From contig JAUHYU010000023.1 in the NCBI GenBank assembly GCA_030426345.1, forward strand, positions 1 through 55,489: 55,489 nt of DNA. Direction: 5' to 3'. A model generated the notes under the pieces. It was not told the origin of the DNA. It did not search any database and worked only from the letters and a program-made list of their open reading frames with translations. The translations under genes and the position numbers were made by a program. Shown piece after piece: positions 1 to 8,805 of this stretch. The DNA comes from Bacteroidia bacterium (GTDB taxonomy: Bacteria; Bacteroidota; Bacteroidia; Cytophagales; Cyclobacteriaceae). Numbering within the stretch: the first letter of the stretch is position 1; the number at the start of each line of letters is the position of its first letter.

Positions 1-2
1 GG

Positions 3-599
3 GAGTTGGAATCTGATCATATCGAGGAGGTAGTCAAGATGGCCCGTATGATCAATGTCTCGGCAAAATCAGGTAGATCTCTGCTTGAAAATTTATTGGA
101 ATGGGCTAGGTCTCAGACTGGTGTATTTAACTTTTATCCAGAAGAATTAAACCTAAAGTACATCGCCAATGAGGTATTGGAATCTCAGGGAAATAATGCA
201 ATCCAAAAAAACATATGTATTAGTTCTGAAATGGCTAATGGTATGTTGGCTTACGCAGACGGAAATATGATAAAAACCATACTGCGGAATTTGATCAGCA
301 ATGGCATAAAATTTACCAACCTCGGAGGTAAGATCACTCTATCAGCCATGAAAGATGAGGGCTTTATCATTTGTTCCGTTGCAGACGATGGCATCGGCAT
401 AGAGCCATCTGATGTTGATAAGCTCTTCAGGATTGACATCAATCCAAATACCATCGGAAACAGTACGGAAAAGGGAACAGGTCTTGGCCTTATTCTATGT
501 AAAGAATTTGTTGAAATTAATGGTGGCAAAATATGGGTTGAAAGTGAGCTTGGAGCAGGAAGTACATTTAAATTCAGTATTCCTGTGGCTAAAATATGA
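3..599 (+). CDS. Sensor histidine kinase, C-terminal part (5' end outside window)
   Basis: The reading frame is open to the window edge, so only the C-terminal ~198 residues are present. The fragment holds the end of a dimerisation helix (SLLENLLEWARSQTG, a common Bacteroidetes sequence just after the phospho-accepting His) and then a full HATPase_c domain: N box NLISNGIKFT near fragment residue 95, G1 box DDGIGI near 127 and G2 box GTGLGL near 157. It should autophosphorylate with ATP and pass phosphate to a response regulator. The His itself and the sensor domains lie upstream and cannot be judged. No receiver domain follows, so it ends as a simple kinase. It converges with the next gene 32 bp away. 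Confidence 0.85.
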   Translation, partial: ELESDHIEEVVKMARMINVSAKSGRSLLENLLEWARSQTGVFNFYPEELNLKYIANEVLESQGNNAIQKNICISSEMANGMLAYADGNMIKTILRNLISNGIKFTNLGGKITLSAMKDEGFIICSVADDGIGIEPSDVDKLFRIDINPNTIGNSTEKGTGLGLILCKEFVEINGGKIWVESELGAGSTFKFSIPVAKI

Positions 600-631
600 A
601 TCAATGTATTTGTGATCCACAAAATATATTC

Positions 632-1816
632 TCATTTCCCTACCATCCTTCCAACTTCAGATTTCGACCGGCTCACGCAATCTTCAATAGACAGCCCTGC
701 GAAGTAATTTCCACTAAGAAAAATATTTTTGCCCGTTAATAATCCATCAATTTCACGAACTTTATCATAATGCCCTAGTTGCAACGAAGGAACAATATTT
801 ATTTTTTCATGGATTTTTAAGGCTTTTGTGATATCAATATTCAACACTAAGGAGACTATATCCTTTTTTTCTTCTCTTGACATCACGTCCGGCTTGAAAT
901 GAAAAGTAAAACCCCGGTAGTTTTCGTCAACTACAGTATCGCGCGACACAGCCGAAAAGTACTCACCATTTATCGGAACCAAACCGGCAAAGGGTTTTAA
1001 ATCCATGGCGTCTTTGCGCACGATGATACCCATAGATTCTACTTTCTTCCATGGAATTTTAGAGGTTTTTTGAACTATTTCCGGGGCGATAGTTGCGAGC
1101 AATATGGGTATGGAAGGAAGTGAGGTACATATTGCGAGTTTATCAGCAACGAAATCACCATGATTGGTCTTTATAAGAAATCCAGTATCAAGTTGCTCTA
1201 CTGTCGAGATTTCAACTCCATTTTTTATTTCAATCTCTTCTTGGTCAGCAATGGCATTAACTATGGATTCCAAACCCTTTTTCATGGTATAATGCTTGAT
1301 GATGTCTTTTCTGCGCTCCCTTTTTTTGAATAAGGCATTTGCTGGAAATCCATCAGCATTTTGAGATGGAACTGCACTAAACAGTGCAGAAAAAACGCGT
1401 TGAAAGTTCCTCTTGCCCAAAATACTTCCATAGTAGGATTTTACCGTTTCACCTTCTTTCTTTATTGCGAGAGCCTTGGGAATGGAAATGAGAAGTTCAA
1501 GAATGTTTATTCTGCTAAAAAAGGATTTCATTCCATTCTTTGTCCATAGTCGAAATGGCACTTTTTGCCGCGGCAAAATTTGAGATGCTATCCCGCAGTC
1601 TTCTATTATCTCCAGTAGACTGCGATACGAATTGTAGCAGGTATGTGCACCGAGCTCTATCCAAAAACCATCATCACCTTGTTCAGAATGGATCGATCCA
1701 CCTAGGCGGTTTTCCTTTTCCAATACCAGTGTTTTGCATTCGGCCTTTGCGGAAAAATGAGCAAAACTCATCCCACTGATACCTCCACCTACAACAATCA
1801 CATCATATTTTTTCAT
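632..1816 (-). CDS. FAD-dependent protoporphyrinogen oxidase-like protein
   Basis: This 394-residue flavoprotein starts with a Rossmann FAD-binding motif (VVGGGISG, residues ~8-15) and the LVLEKENRLGGSIHS segment that binds the ribose and flavin in the amine oxidase/protoporphyrinogen oxidase superfamily. A C-terminal FAD motif is seen as LTGKNIFLSGNYFAGLSIEDCV. Length and layout fit HemG/HemY-type protoporphyrinogen oxidase, which makes protoporphyrin IX in heme synthesis. Other amine-oxidase-like enzymes (phytoene desaturase type) cannot be excluded and no heme gene is adjacent. The ATG lies inside a copy of the dispersed CATGGATTTT repeat (1811-1836), which is unusual. Confidence 0.65.
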   Translation of the reverse strand: MKKYDVIVVGGGISGMSFAHFSAKAECKTLVLEKENRLGGSIHSEQGDDGFWIELGAHTCYNSYRSLLEIIEDCGIASQILPRQKVPFRLWTKNGMKSFFSRINILELLISIPKALAIKKEGETVKSYYGSILGKRNFQRVFSALFSAVPSQNADGFPANALFKKRERRKDIIKHYTMKKGLESIVNAIADQEEIEIKNGVEISTVEQLDTGFLIKTNHGDFVADKLAICTSLPSIPILLATIAPEIVQKTSKIPWKKVESMGIIVRKDAMDLKPFAGLVPINGEYFSAVSRDTVVDENYRGFTFHFKPDVMSREEKKDIVSLVLNIDITKALKIHEKINIVPSLQLGHYDKVREIDGLLTGKNIFLSGNYFAGLSIEDCVSRSKSEVGRMVGK

Positions 1817-1836
1817 GGATTTTTAGTGCTTTTTTG
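1811..1836 (+). repeat. Dispersed CATGGATTTT...GCTTTTT repeat, copy 1
   Basis: TTTCATGGATTTTTAGTG followed by CTTTTTT. The reverse complement of its CAT is the start codon of the minus-strand gene ending at 632. It lies ~50 bp beyond the 3' end of the esterase gene at 1889. Confidence 0.6.
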
Positions 1837-1888
1837 CTGATAAAACGCGCCTTCGCAACCGTAAAGATAAGCAGGCGAATCTTGCTGA

Positions 1889-2827
1889 CTATTTTAAACC
1901 TTTGAAAAATTTCCAGATTTCTTTGGCAGCATTAAAGTCCTTAGATGTCTTTCCTATGGTCTTTTCGTTGGCATATTGTCTTCCGCCAGGCCATGTATGC
2001 CCACCATTTGTCACAGTGATCAGCGCTACTTTCGTGTCGTTTTCGCAATTGTGATACTCGACGCGCTCCGATCTGGTTTCATCAAATAAGTTAGTGTTGC
2101 CCACATCCTTTTTTGTGAATTTCTCTTTACAATTGTTTTCTCCCAACCAATATTTTACAGCTTCTTCTGAAGCAAGTACACTTCCCTGACTAAGTTCATT
2201 AAATACCATTTCCCCACCGTCAAAAGGCATTATTGGGTCACGAGTTCCATTGATCATCATGACCGAAACGGAGCTGTCCGGACTGCATGTCACCAATTGA
2301 TCCAAAGGTAGCGATGCCGAAACTGCAGCAATGCCGGCAATCCTTTCCGAGAGCTCACAGGCTAGCCTAAAAGCCATAAAACCTCCATTCGACATTCCCG
2401 TAATGAAAATACGTTCGGGATCAACACGAAAATTATCAATACCATAGTCGATCAACTGATCGATGAAGCCGACGTCATCAATATTATTATAGTGTGAAAG
2501 TGAAATAGAATCTGTCCTACCATCATTCCAATATTTGTTAAGCCCTTCCGGGTAGCCGACAACAAACCCATTTTGATCCGCCAGATCGTTGAAGCTCTTT
2601 CGCGTCAAGCGCGCCATGCTCTCTGGCGATTCCTCTTCCTTGTGCAAGCACAGAATCAAAGCTCGGTTTCTCTTTTTTAGCTTTTTCGGAATATGAAAAA
2701 TCGATCTTCGCAGCGTTGAATCACGGATAAATTCCACTTCCATATTGCCCGGAGGAATTTCCGGCGGGGGAGCGTGACATCCTGCTGCCAGGACGACAAT
2801 CAACCATAAACATGCCCTGATCTTCAA
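1889..2827 (-). CDS. Secreted lipoprotein esterase, PHB depolymerase/feruloyl-esterase-like family
   Basis: Residues 1-17 form a lipoprotein signal peptide ending in LAAGC, so the mature protein should be lipid-anchored. The fold is alpha/beta-hydrolase: nucleophile elbow GMSNGG (Ser146), an acid in NGTRDPIMPFDGG (Asp197) and the catalytic His in NGGHTWPGG (His277). This pattern matches the LpqC/PHB depolymerase-like family, which includes acetyl-xylan and feruloyl esterases as well as polyester depolymerases. The substrate is not evident. It stands alone on the minus strand, with ~70 bp to the gene on either side. Confidence 0.8.
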   Translation of the reverse strand: MKIRACLWLIVVLAAGCHAPPPEIPPGNMEVEFIRDSTLRRSIFHIPKKLKKRNRALILCLHKEEESPESMARLTRKSFNDLADQNGFVVGYPEGLNKYWNDGRTDSISLSHYNNIDDVGFIDQLIDYGIDNFRVDPERIFITGMSNGGFMAFRLACELSERIAGIAAVSASLPLDQLVTCSPDSSVSVMMINGTRDPIMPFDGGEMVFNELSQGSVLASEEAVKYWLGENNCKEKFTKKDVGNTNLFDETRSERVEYHNCENDTKVALITVTNGGHTWPGGRQYANEKTIGKTSKDFNAAKEIWKFFKGLK

Positions 2828-2896
2828 TTTGTTTGGAAAAATAATTAATGAAAAGTTTCAGAAATAAAATTAACTAGGTTCGGCCAAAAACAAGAA

Positions 2897-3136
2897 TTAT
2901 TCATTCGCAGGAAGCGCGTTAAATTCGTTTTTTTTATCTTCAAGCCACTTATTCATGGCATCGGGAGATTTCATTAATTCCATCATTTCCGCAATTACTT
3001 TTAAGTGAGCTTCATCACCCTTTTGGAACATTTCCATACCATGTTGCTTACTCAGTTCAGCCATTTCCTCAAATGTATTGGCATGAAATTCTTTAGCACA
3101 TGCACCTCCCAATTGCTTACAGGTCATAGTTTTCAT
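2897..3136 (-). CDS. Small DUF1059-like protein
   Basis: A 79-residue protein starting MKTMTCKQLGGACAKEF, with two Cys near the N-terminus and an amphipathic helical remainder. The opening and the FHANTFEEMAELSKQHG segment match what I remember of the DUF1059 family, small proteins of unknown function. No signal peptide or membrane segment. Two ATGs (residues 1 and 4) could start it. It is preceded by ~115 bp of AT-rich sequence and probably has its own promoter. Confidence 0.6.
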   Translation of the reverse strand: MKTMTCKQLGGACAKEFHANTFEEMAELSKQHGMEMFQKGDEAHLKVIAEMMELMKSPDAMNKWLEDKKNEFNALPANE

Positions 3137-3251
3137 AATCTTTATATTTTGGATTTGTAGTTTTGCATATTTACAAAAAGCTCGTCAAGCCCTGCGAATA
3201 TAATTCTCCAGTTTAAAAAACACTTTTGCCCTGCTAAAGTTCAGATATAAT

Positions 3252-3983
3252 CTATACCCTATTTTCTTCATGGGTTTTGAAGCCAAATATATCTGCCAAA
3301 TGACTCATCACCCTGTTAGTCACTTCGTCCATGTTCATCGTTTTATTCAATTCTTTATCAAGTGAGGTTACGGCCTTGTCAGAGATGCCACAAGGCACGA
3401 TGTTGTTGAAGTAATCCAAATTGGCATTTACGTTGAGCGCAAAGCCATGCATTGTGACCCATCTGCTAGTTTTCACACCAATAGCACAAATTTTCCGTGG
3501 ATTTCTTTTCTCGATGTGATCAAGCCATACACCGGTGAGCCCATCAATCCTTCCAGCACTAAGCCCATAATCCTGCAATGTCAATATGATGGCTTCTTCT
3601 AAAAAACGCAAATATTTGTGGATGTCGGTAAAGAAATTATCCAAATCTAAGATCGGATAGCCTACCAATTGTCCGGGACCATGGTAGGTGATGTCGCCTC
3701 CACGATTTATTTTGTAAAATGTGGCATCTTTGTCTTTCAGCCCGTCATCATTTAGCAAAAGATTATTTTCATCTCCACTTTTTCCCAAAGTATAGACATG
3801 AGGATGTTCACAAAAAAGCAGGTAATTATCCGTGATTTTTTGCTGAGTTTCCGGTAGTTTTCGATTTTCGATTTTTACAGATACGACTTCCTGAAATACC
3901 TTTTCCTGATATTCCCAAGCTTCTTTATAATCTATCTTTCCAAGATTACGAACTATGACTTTTTTGTTTTTATGAAAATTCAC
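3252..3983 (-). CDS. lipB: Octanoyl-[ACP]:protein N-octanoyltransferase (lipoate biosynthesis)
   Basis: Transfers octanoyl from acyl-carrier protein to the lipoyl domains of 2-oxoacid dehydrogenases and the glycine cleavage H protein. Seen in the 243-residue product: GGDITYHGPGQLVGYPI (95-111), the catalytic Lys in GVKTSRWVTMHGFALNVN (Lys171) and the nucleophile in IVPCGI (Cys198), all LipB hallmarks. It starts 2 bp after the stop of manA, so the two are probably co-transcribed. No lipA is present in the window. The C-terminal coding end contains CATGGGTTTTGAAGCC, which resembles half of the dispersed repeat and may be chance. Confidence 0.95.
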   Translation of the reverse strand: MNFHKNKKVIVRNLGKIDYKEAWEYQEKVFQEVVSVKIENRKLPETQQKITDNYLLFCEHPHVYTLGKSGDENNLLLNDDGLKDKDATFYKINRGGDITYHGPGQLVGYPILDLDNFFTDIHKYLRFLEEAIILTLQDYGLSAGRIDGLTGVWLDHIEKRNPRKICAIGVKTSRWVTMHGFALNVNANLDYFNNIVPCGISDKAVTSLDKELNKTMNMDEVTNRVMSHLADIFGFKTHEENRV

Positions 3984-3985
3984 AT

Positions 3986-4966
3986 TTAAGAAACATATGA
4001 TTCTAACATCTTAAACTCACCCATGGGTTTTAAGGTTATTTTTAAGATGCTGGCAGGCACCAGAACAGCATCTCCTTTTTGTACATTTATGTGATCGTCG
4101 CCAAATTCCATGGTCAGATTGCCCTCCATGCATACGTAAATCACAAATGAATCCAAGTCCGAATGATCGCGCTCAATAGCCTTATCAAAATTCAATTTAT
4201 TCGTGATAAAGTAATCACACTTTACCAATGGAACGATCTCATTTAACTTATCCTCATAAATCGTCTTATAATTGTCATGATAGCCAAAGTCGATGGCATC
4301 GAGCGATTCTTCTGTATGAAGTTCGCGCTTATTGCCTTGGTCATCAGTTCTATCAAAATCGTACATTCGATAAGTAACATCTGAAGTCTGTTGAATCTCA
4401 GCCAGCAAACATCCCTTGCCAATATAGTGCACCCTACCTGCAGGAAGAAAATAAACATCGTCTGCTTTTACCTTTTCAATGTTCAAAATATCCATCAACT
4501 CACCCTTGTCAAAATATTTTTGATATTTGTCTTTAGTTAGTGGGCGGTTGAAACCGGAATTGAGTGTTGCTCCTTCATCGGCCTGAAAGATGTACCACAT
4601 TTCGGTTTTACCAAAAGAGTTATGACGCTTTTTGGCCAGTTTATCATCAGGATGTACCTGTACCGAAAGATCATCATTGGCATCAATAAACTTTACCAAG
4701 AGTGGAAATTCATCACCGAATTTTTCATAAACACTCTTTCCAACCAGATTGCCTTTGTATTCTACTAAAACATCGCGAAGGGTTTTTCCAGCAAGCGTAC
4801 CTTCTTTTACTGTTGAAATATTCTCTTTTACGCCACTTATTTCCCAAGTTTCCCCGCAGTTTGGCAAATCACCAAAATCTTTATTTAGTACGGTCTTTAT
4901 TTTTTGTCCGCCCCAGATTTTATCTTTATATATCGTTTCAAATTTTAATGGATACAATTCCGACAT
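3986..4966 (-). CDS. manA: Mannose-6-phosphate isomerase, class I
   Basis: Interconverts fructose-6-phosphate and mannose-6-phosphate, feeding GDP-mannose and thus polysaccharide and lipid glycosylation. The 326-residue protein has the type I PMI zinc site: VQVHPDD (102-108), the Glu of GKTEMWYIF (~119-127) and a later His in PAGRVHYIG. The length is that of the shorter Firmicutes/Bacteroidetes form rather than the ~390-residue enterobacterial form. It is first in a two-gene operon with lipB, and is divergent from the YraN gene with 22 bp between the two starts, so the promoters must overlap. Confidence 0.93.
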   Translation of the reverse strand: MSELYPLKFETIYKDKIWGGQKIKTVLNKDFGDLPNCGETWEISGVKENISTVKEGTLAGKTLRDVLVEYKGNLVGKSVYEKFGDEFPLLVKFIDANDDLSVQVHPDDKLAKKRHNSFGKTEMWYIFQADEGATLNSGFNRPLTKDKYQKYFDKGELMDILNIEKVKADDVYFLPAGRVHYIGKGCLLAEIQQTSDVTYRMYDFDRTDDQGNKRELHTEESLDAIDFGYHDNYKTIYEDKLNEIVPLVKCDYFITNKLNFDKAIERDHSDLDSFVIYVCMEGNLTMEFGDDHINVQKGDAVLVPASILKITLKPMGEFKMLESYVS

Positions 4967-4988
4967 CTTTTCTTAGTTTCATGAAATT

Positions 4989-5339
4989 ATGAGTAAAAGT
5001 AACAAATTGGGCTCAGAAGGGGAGCAACTGGCTGCACATTATTTAGAGAATAAAGGCTGGAAAATCCTAGAAATGAACTATCGACACAGCAGATATGAAA
5101 TTGATCTGATTGCCTCAAAACCAAAGATGCTAATATTTGTGGAAGTGAAGGCGAGAACCAATATTTCCTTTGGCAACCCTGAAGCGTTTGTAGATGATAA
5201 AAAGGCTGAAAATGTCATGAAAGCCGCCGATCATTTCATTCACGAACACAACTGGCAAGGAGATATTCGCTTCGACATTATTTCCATTTTTAAAAAAGAT
5301 TTCATGGAATTGGAGCACATTGAAGACGCTTTTCATTGA
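4989..5339 (+). CDS. YraN/UPF0102 family putative endonuclease
   Basis: The 116-residue protein has the UPF0102 pattern of a restriction-endonuclease-like fold: LGSEGEQLAAHYLENKGWKI at the start, then EIDLIA (Glu37, Asp39) and VEVKAR (Glu52, Lys54) as the PD-(D/E)xK-type metal site. Family members are thought to act in DNA processing or repair, but the substrate is not settled. Transcribed divergently from manA. Confidence 0.9.
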   Translation: MSKSNKLGSEGEQLAAHYLENKGWKILEMNYRHSRYEIDLIASKPKMLIFVEVKARTNISFGNPEAFVDDKKAENVMKAADHFIHEHNWQGDIRFDIISIFKKDFMELEHIEDAFH

Positions 5340-5345
5340 TAAGGG

Positions 5346-6137
5346 TTAGAATAGCCAAAGCTTGATAGCCAATCCAACCACAGCAATTACCAGAAATATC
5401 TTCACCAACCTATCCCCTTTGTCTACAGACCATCTACTTGCAAACCATGCTCCGGTCGAGTTCCCAACAGCCAAAACAATACCGTATAACCAATTTACTT
5501 TTCCTTCATAAATAAAAACTCCAAGTGCGGCAATCGTATATATCACAATCACAAATACTTTAATGCTGTTGGCCTTAACAAGTCCAAAACCATGAATGGC
5601 AGATAAAGCACCAATAATCAAGAAACCAACGCCTGCTTGGATAAACCCGCCATAAATGCCAATAAGGAAAAAGGTGATTACTCCTATTACCTTTGACCAC
5701 ACATCCGTTTTTACGGTTACAATAGATTTTGGCTTTGCCAGCCCCAATACAGTAATAATTACAACTAAAATCATGATCACGGCAAGTATTTTATTGAATA
5801 GATCACCGCGAATATCTACTGCAATCTTTGCGCCGATAATAGCACCAACTAGCGCCGAAATGCCAAGCACAAAGCTGTATTTGAATTCTGAAACGCCTTT
5901 GCTTTTAAAACCTGCGACAGCGAAAATTCCCTGTGCGAAAATCGCCACACGGTTGGTGGCATTGGCTACGGCAGGTGGCAAGCCTAAAAATATCAATATC
6001 GGCAAACTCAGCAATGATCCTCCACCTGCCAGCGTGTTCATGACCCCTGCCAGCAACCCAACGCCTAGCACCAAGCAAATCCCTAAAAAATCCATGGAAA
6101 TTTGACCGTTTTCATATTCCGGCAAACTACAAAACAT
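5346..6137 (-). CDS. TauE/SafE family membrane permease
   Basis: A hydrophobic protein with about eight membrane segments. The family signature GVMNTLAGGGSLLSLPILIFLGLPPAVANATNRVAI near the N-terminus and a repeat-like GIYGGFIQAGVGFLIIG in the second half identify it as TauE/SafE, proposed to export sulfite, sulfoacetate or other organic anions. The longest frame starts at 6137, but an ATG at residue 15 (6095, giving MDFLGICLVLGVG) puts the first membrane helix at the N-terminus as usual, and is the likelier start. The comB gene at 13.8 kb is the only other sulfonate-related gene in the window. Confidence 0.88.
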   Translation of the reverse strand: MFCSLPEYENGQISMDFLGICLVLGVGLLAGVMNTLAGGGSLLSLPILIFLGLPPAVANATNRVAIFAQGIFAVAGFKSKGVSEFKYSFVLGISALVGAIIGAKIAVDIRGDLFNKILAVIMILVVIITVLGLAKPKSIVTVKTDVWSKVIGVITFFLIGIYGGFIQAGVGFLIIGALSAIHGFGLVKANSIKVFVIVIYTIAALGVFIYEGKVNWLYGIVLAVGNSTGAWFASRWSVDKGDRLVKIFLVIAVVGLAIKLWLF

Positions 6138-6259
6138 AGTTGAAATGAGAGGCCAAAATAGTTTTCATTTATAGTGCAACATTAAATTGAATTCATAGGT
6201 ATATATAATAAGGAGCATGGTCATTTTCACGCAGATGATAACTATTAAACTTCAGGGTC

Positions 6260-6718
6260 ATGGAATATTCAAATCTAATCTCCACACAAATCGACAATAA
6301 AGATTTAAAAGAAATTATTGATGCCATCAGACTTATCAATCAAAAATTGCCAAATTTAGTTACCCTCACCAAAGAAGAGTACTGTGCGCTTCCAAAAATG
6401 CAGGAAAATACCGTAAGTTTTGTTTTAGATGCGCTCCAAGAAGCTAGACGCCATCCGGAAATTGTACCAAAAAATGTTGACGTAAATGAAATAGTAAAAG
6501 ATGTAGAACTCATTAAATCCATCGAAAAAATACTAAATCCGCTTGACACGTTGATCAAAAAATTGGAAGATAGTAAAATTCTAGCCAGTAGCGAAGCTTA
6601 CCTACCTTCCATTGCCATTCACAATGCTTCTAAAGCTGCGGATATTCAAAAGCGGCATGCTAAGAAAACCACAAATGTTCGACGCAAGTCTAAAGGCAGG
6701 CTAATGGAACTTAAATGA
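6260..6718 (+). CDS. Helical protein of unknown function
   Basis: 152 residues, not recognised. It is rich in Glu, Lys and Leu and predicted mostly helical (DNKDLKEIIDAIRLINQKLP; VKDVELIKSIEKIL), with a strongly basic C-terminal tail (KRHAKKTTNVRRKSKGR) that could bind nucleic acid. No signal peptide or membrane segment. It stands alone between a divergent permease and a long non-coding stretch. Confidence 0.7.
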   Translation: MEYSNLISTQIDNKDLKEIIDAIRLINQKLPNLVTLTKEEYCALPKMQENTVSFVLDALQEARRHPEIVPKNVDVNEIVKDVELIKSIEKILNPLDTLIKKLEDSKILASSEAYLPSIAIHNASKAADIQKRHAKKTTNVRRKSKGRLMELK

Positions 6719-7302
6719 ATAACTAATATTTATATCACAATTTGGTGATGAAATTGTTCAATTCTGAGCAGCGTAGAAATCCAAATATTTTGTATTTTTT
6801 GCACACCAATCGCCCCTTTCAAAATATGGCAATGTGAATCCAATTTGTTTTAAAATTCTGCAAAATATTACTCCATATCTTTATGATTTGTTAATCAAAT
6901 GAGCCATCGAATTTTTGATTACAAATGGCATGCAAATCCGGAATATTCTATTTCACATTTCCAAACAAAAGTTTTCCACAAAAGTGGAAAGTTTTCCACA
7001 AACCATATGTTCAGTTTTATAACACGCAGATTAACAATGAGATACGATAATTCCATCACTTTAATGGTTTGTGGATAATTCCCTCATTTCTACGCAGTTA
7101 ATAATATGCAACATTTTTTTTCAATATTTTTGCACTATCTAATTCATATAGTTTTCCTCTGCCACAGTCTCTACTTCTTTACAACATAATTACACGTGAA
7201 ATTAAATGTCCCAAAAGAATCAATTGGCTAAATATTTCAGTTTAATTATTCTGTGTATGGTTAAATGAGCAGTAGATTTACAAATGTAAAAACCTCACAA
7301 AA
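6719..7302. other. 584-bp gene-free region with DnaA-box-like sequences
   Basis: No convincing ORF. Very AT-rich. Between 6968 and 7078 it holds a 15-bp direct repeat AAAGTTTTCCACAAA (6968-6982 and 6988-7002), each containing the DnaA-box-like TTTTCCACA, and a perfect DnaA box TGTGGATAA (7070-7078). GTGGAAA-GT-TTTCCAC (6984-6999) is a palindrome within the repeats. It could be a DnaA-responsive promoter region, a secondary DnaA-binding locus or chance in AT-rich DNA. At 7189-7204 an imperfect CACGTGAAA sequence is seen, too weak to call parS. Confidence 0.5.
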
Positions 7303-8259
7303 ATGAAAAACAGAATAACGGAACTTTTAGGCATTAAATATCCTATTATCCAAGCTGGGATGGTGTGGTGCAGTGGATGGAAACTGGCCTCTGCGGTGAG
7401 CAACGCCGGAGGGTTAGGACTGCTCGGCTCAGGGTCTATGCATCCAGATCTACTGAATGAACACATCCAAAAATGCAAAAAAACCACCAAAAATCCATTC
7501 GGTGTAAATGTGCCTCTCATGTACCCGCAGGTTGAGGAGCTCATGAATATCATTATTGGGCATAAAGTGCCTGTCGTGTTTACTTCCGCCGGAAACCCCG
7601 CAACCTGGACACTCAAGCTACAAAGCCACGGCATCAAGGTGGTGCATGTTGTTTCGAGCTTGAAATTTGCCAAAAAAAGTGAAGATATCGGGGTAGATGC
7701 TATTGTCGCGGAAGGTTTCGAGGCTGGTGGTCACAACGGCAGAGAAGAAACCACCACGTTCTGTCTGATTCCTATGATCGCTAAGGAAATTTCCATTCCC
7801 CTGATCGCCGCTGGAGGCATTGCCACAGGACGGGGCATGCTAGGGGCCATGGCTCTGGGGGCAGACGGTGTTCAAATAGGTAGTAGGTTTGCTGCCAGCG
7901 AAGAATCTTCTGCAAGCCCAGAATTCAAATCACAAATCGTCGAAGCAGAAGAAGGGTCTACAGAATTGATGATGAAACAATTGGTACCCGTGCGCTTGCT
8001 AAAAAATAAGTTTTACAACCAAGTAAAAGAGGCCGAGCTGTCTTGTGCCGATACTGAAACGTTGAAAAAGTTGCTTGGAAAGGGCCGAGCAAAAAAAGGT
8101 ATGTTTGAGGGAAACCTCGATGAAGGCGAACTGGAAATAGGCCAAATCGCAGCGATGATTGAGCGTATTTTGCCGGCAGCGGATATTTTGCGAGATATAT
8201 GGGAGGAATACGTTTGTGAAGGAAAAAAACTGACGGCTAATTTTCAGGGCTTGTCTTAG
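7303..8259 (+). CDS. FMN-dependent nitronate monooxygenase / enoyl-ACP reductase-like (NMO/FabK family)
   Basis: A 318-residue TIM-barrel flavoprotein. Family features: N-terminal LLGIKYPIIQAGMVWCSG, VDAIVAEGFEAGGHNG near the middle with the conserved His, and the phosphate-binding LIAAGGIATGRGMLGAMALGADGVQIGSRF. These are shared by 2-nitropropane dioxygenases, which detoxify nitronates, and by FabK-type enoyl reductases, and sequence alone does not separate the two. Flanked upstream by the long non-coding stretch and downstream by an intrinsic terminator. Confidence 0.85.
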   Translation: MKNRITELLGIKYPIIQAGMVWCSGWKLASAVSNAGGLGLLGSGSMHPDLLNEHIQKCKKTTKNPFGVNVPLMYPQVEELMNIIIGHKVPVVFTSAGNPATWTLKLQSHGIKVVHVVSSLKFAKKSEDIGVDAIVAEGFEAGGHNGREETTTFCLIPMIAKEISIPLIAAGGIATGRGMLGAMALGADGVQIGSRFAASEESSASPEFKSQIVEAEEGSTELMMKQLVPVRLLKNKFYNQVKEAELSCADTETLKKLLGKGRAKKGMFEGNLDEGELEIGQIAAMIERILPAADILRDIWEEYVCEGKKLTANFQGLS

Positions 8260-8295
8260 TATCGAAATAAAATTATATTTGATGCGTTAGGCTAG

Positions 8296-8323
8296 GCAGG
8301 TTGTTTGCAATCCTGCTTTTTTT
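8296..8323 (+). terminator. Intrinsic terminator after the NMO-family gene
   Basis: Stem GCAGGTTG/CAA-T-CCTGC (one bulged T, loop TTTG) followed directly by seven T residues, 36 bp after the stop codon at 8259. Confidence 0.75.
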
Positions 8324-8340
8324 GATTTTATACTTTATTG

Positions 8341-8799
8341 ATGAAGAAAGGACTATTTTTTTCGATGTTGATTTTCATAGGGTTGGGTGCATGTAACACT
8401 CCTGAATCTCCACAATTTAAATATCTGGAAAATGTTGTTGTGGATTTAGAAAGTCTATCAACTGCCAACCTTCACGCTGATGCGGTGCTTTTTAACCCAA
8501 ATAAAAATAACATTACCATCAAGGGAGCAAAAATCGATATCATGATGGCTGATCAGACAATTGCTGTTTTGGACAAGGATTTTGATATAAAAGCCATGGG
8601 AAATGAGGAGTTTACTGTTCCGCTTGATGTGCAAATCAAACTAAAGGACCTAAACTTAAATGCCATCAATTCTGCATTGGGTCTTCTCGGTGGCAAAGGC
8701 CAAGAAATCAGGTACTTGGGAAGAATCAAGGTAAAAGCCTACGGAGTTCCTTTTTCTGTAAAGGTAGATTACAAAGACAATATCCAGATAAAAATCTAA
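8341..8799 (+). CDS. LEA type 2 domain lipoprotein
   Basis: Lipoprotein signal MKKGLFFSMLIFIGLGAC with Cys18 as the lipidated residue, then a single ~120-residue beta-sandwich domain of the LEA_2/water-stress type (FNPNKNNITIKGAKIDIMM; MGNEEFTVPLDVQIKL). Such lipoproteins are common in Bacteroidetes and their role is unknown; envelope stress or lipid handling are guesses. ATG at 8341 is preferred over the TTG codon just before it. Convergent with the arsC-like gene, 6 bp apart, with no terminator seen between them. Confidence 0.75.
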   Translation: MKKGLFFSMLIFIGLGACNTPESPQFKYLENVVVDLESLSTANLHADAVLFNPNKNNITIKGAKIDIMMADQTIAVLDKDFDIKAMGNEEFTVPLDVQIKLKDLNLNAINSALGLLGGKGQEIRYLGRIKVKAYGVPFSVKVDYKDNIQIKI

Positions 8800-8805
8800 T
8801 TCCGA

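Noticed and set aside
4021-4043. CATGGGTTTTAAGG...TTTTTA inside manA
   Set aside because: Loose match to the dispersed repeat within conserved coding sequence; likely chance.
7189-7204. CACGTGAAA sequence resembling parS
   Set aside because: Only ~12 of 16 positions match, with the outer bases wrong on both sides.
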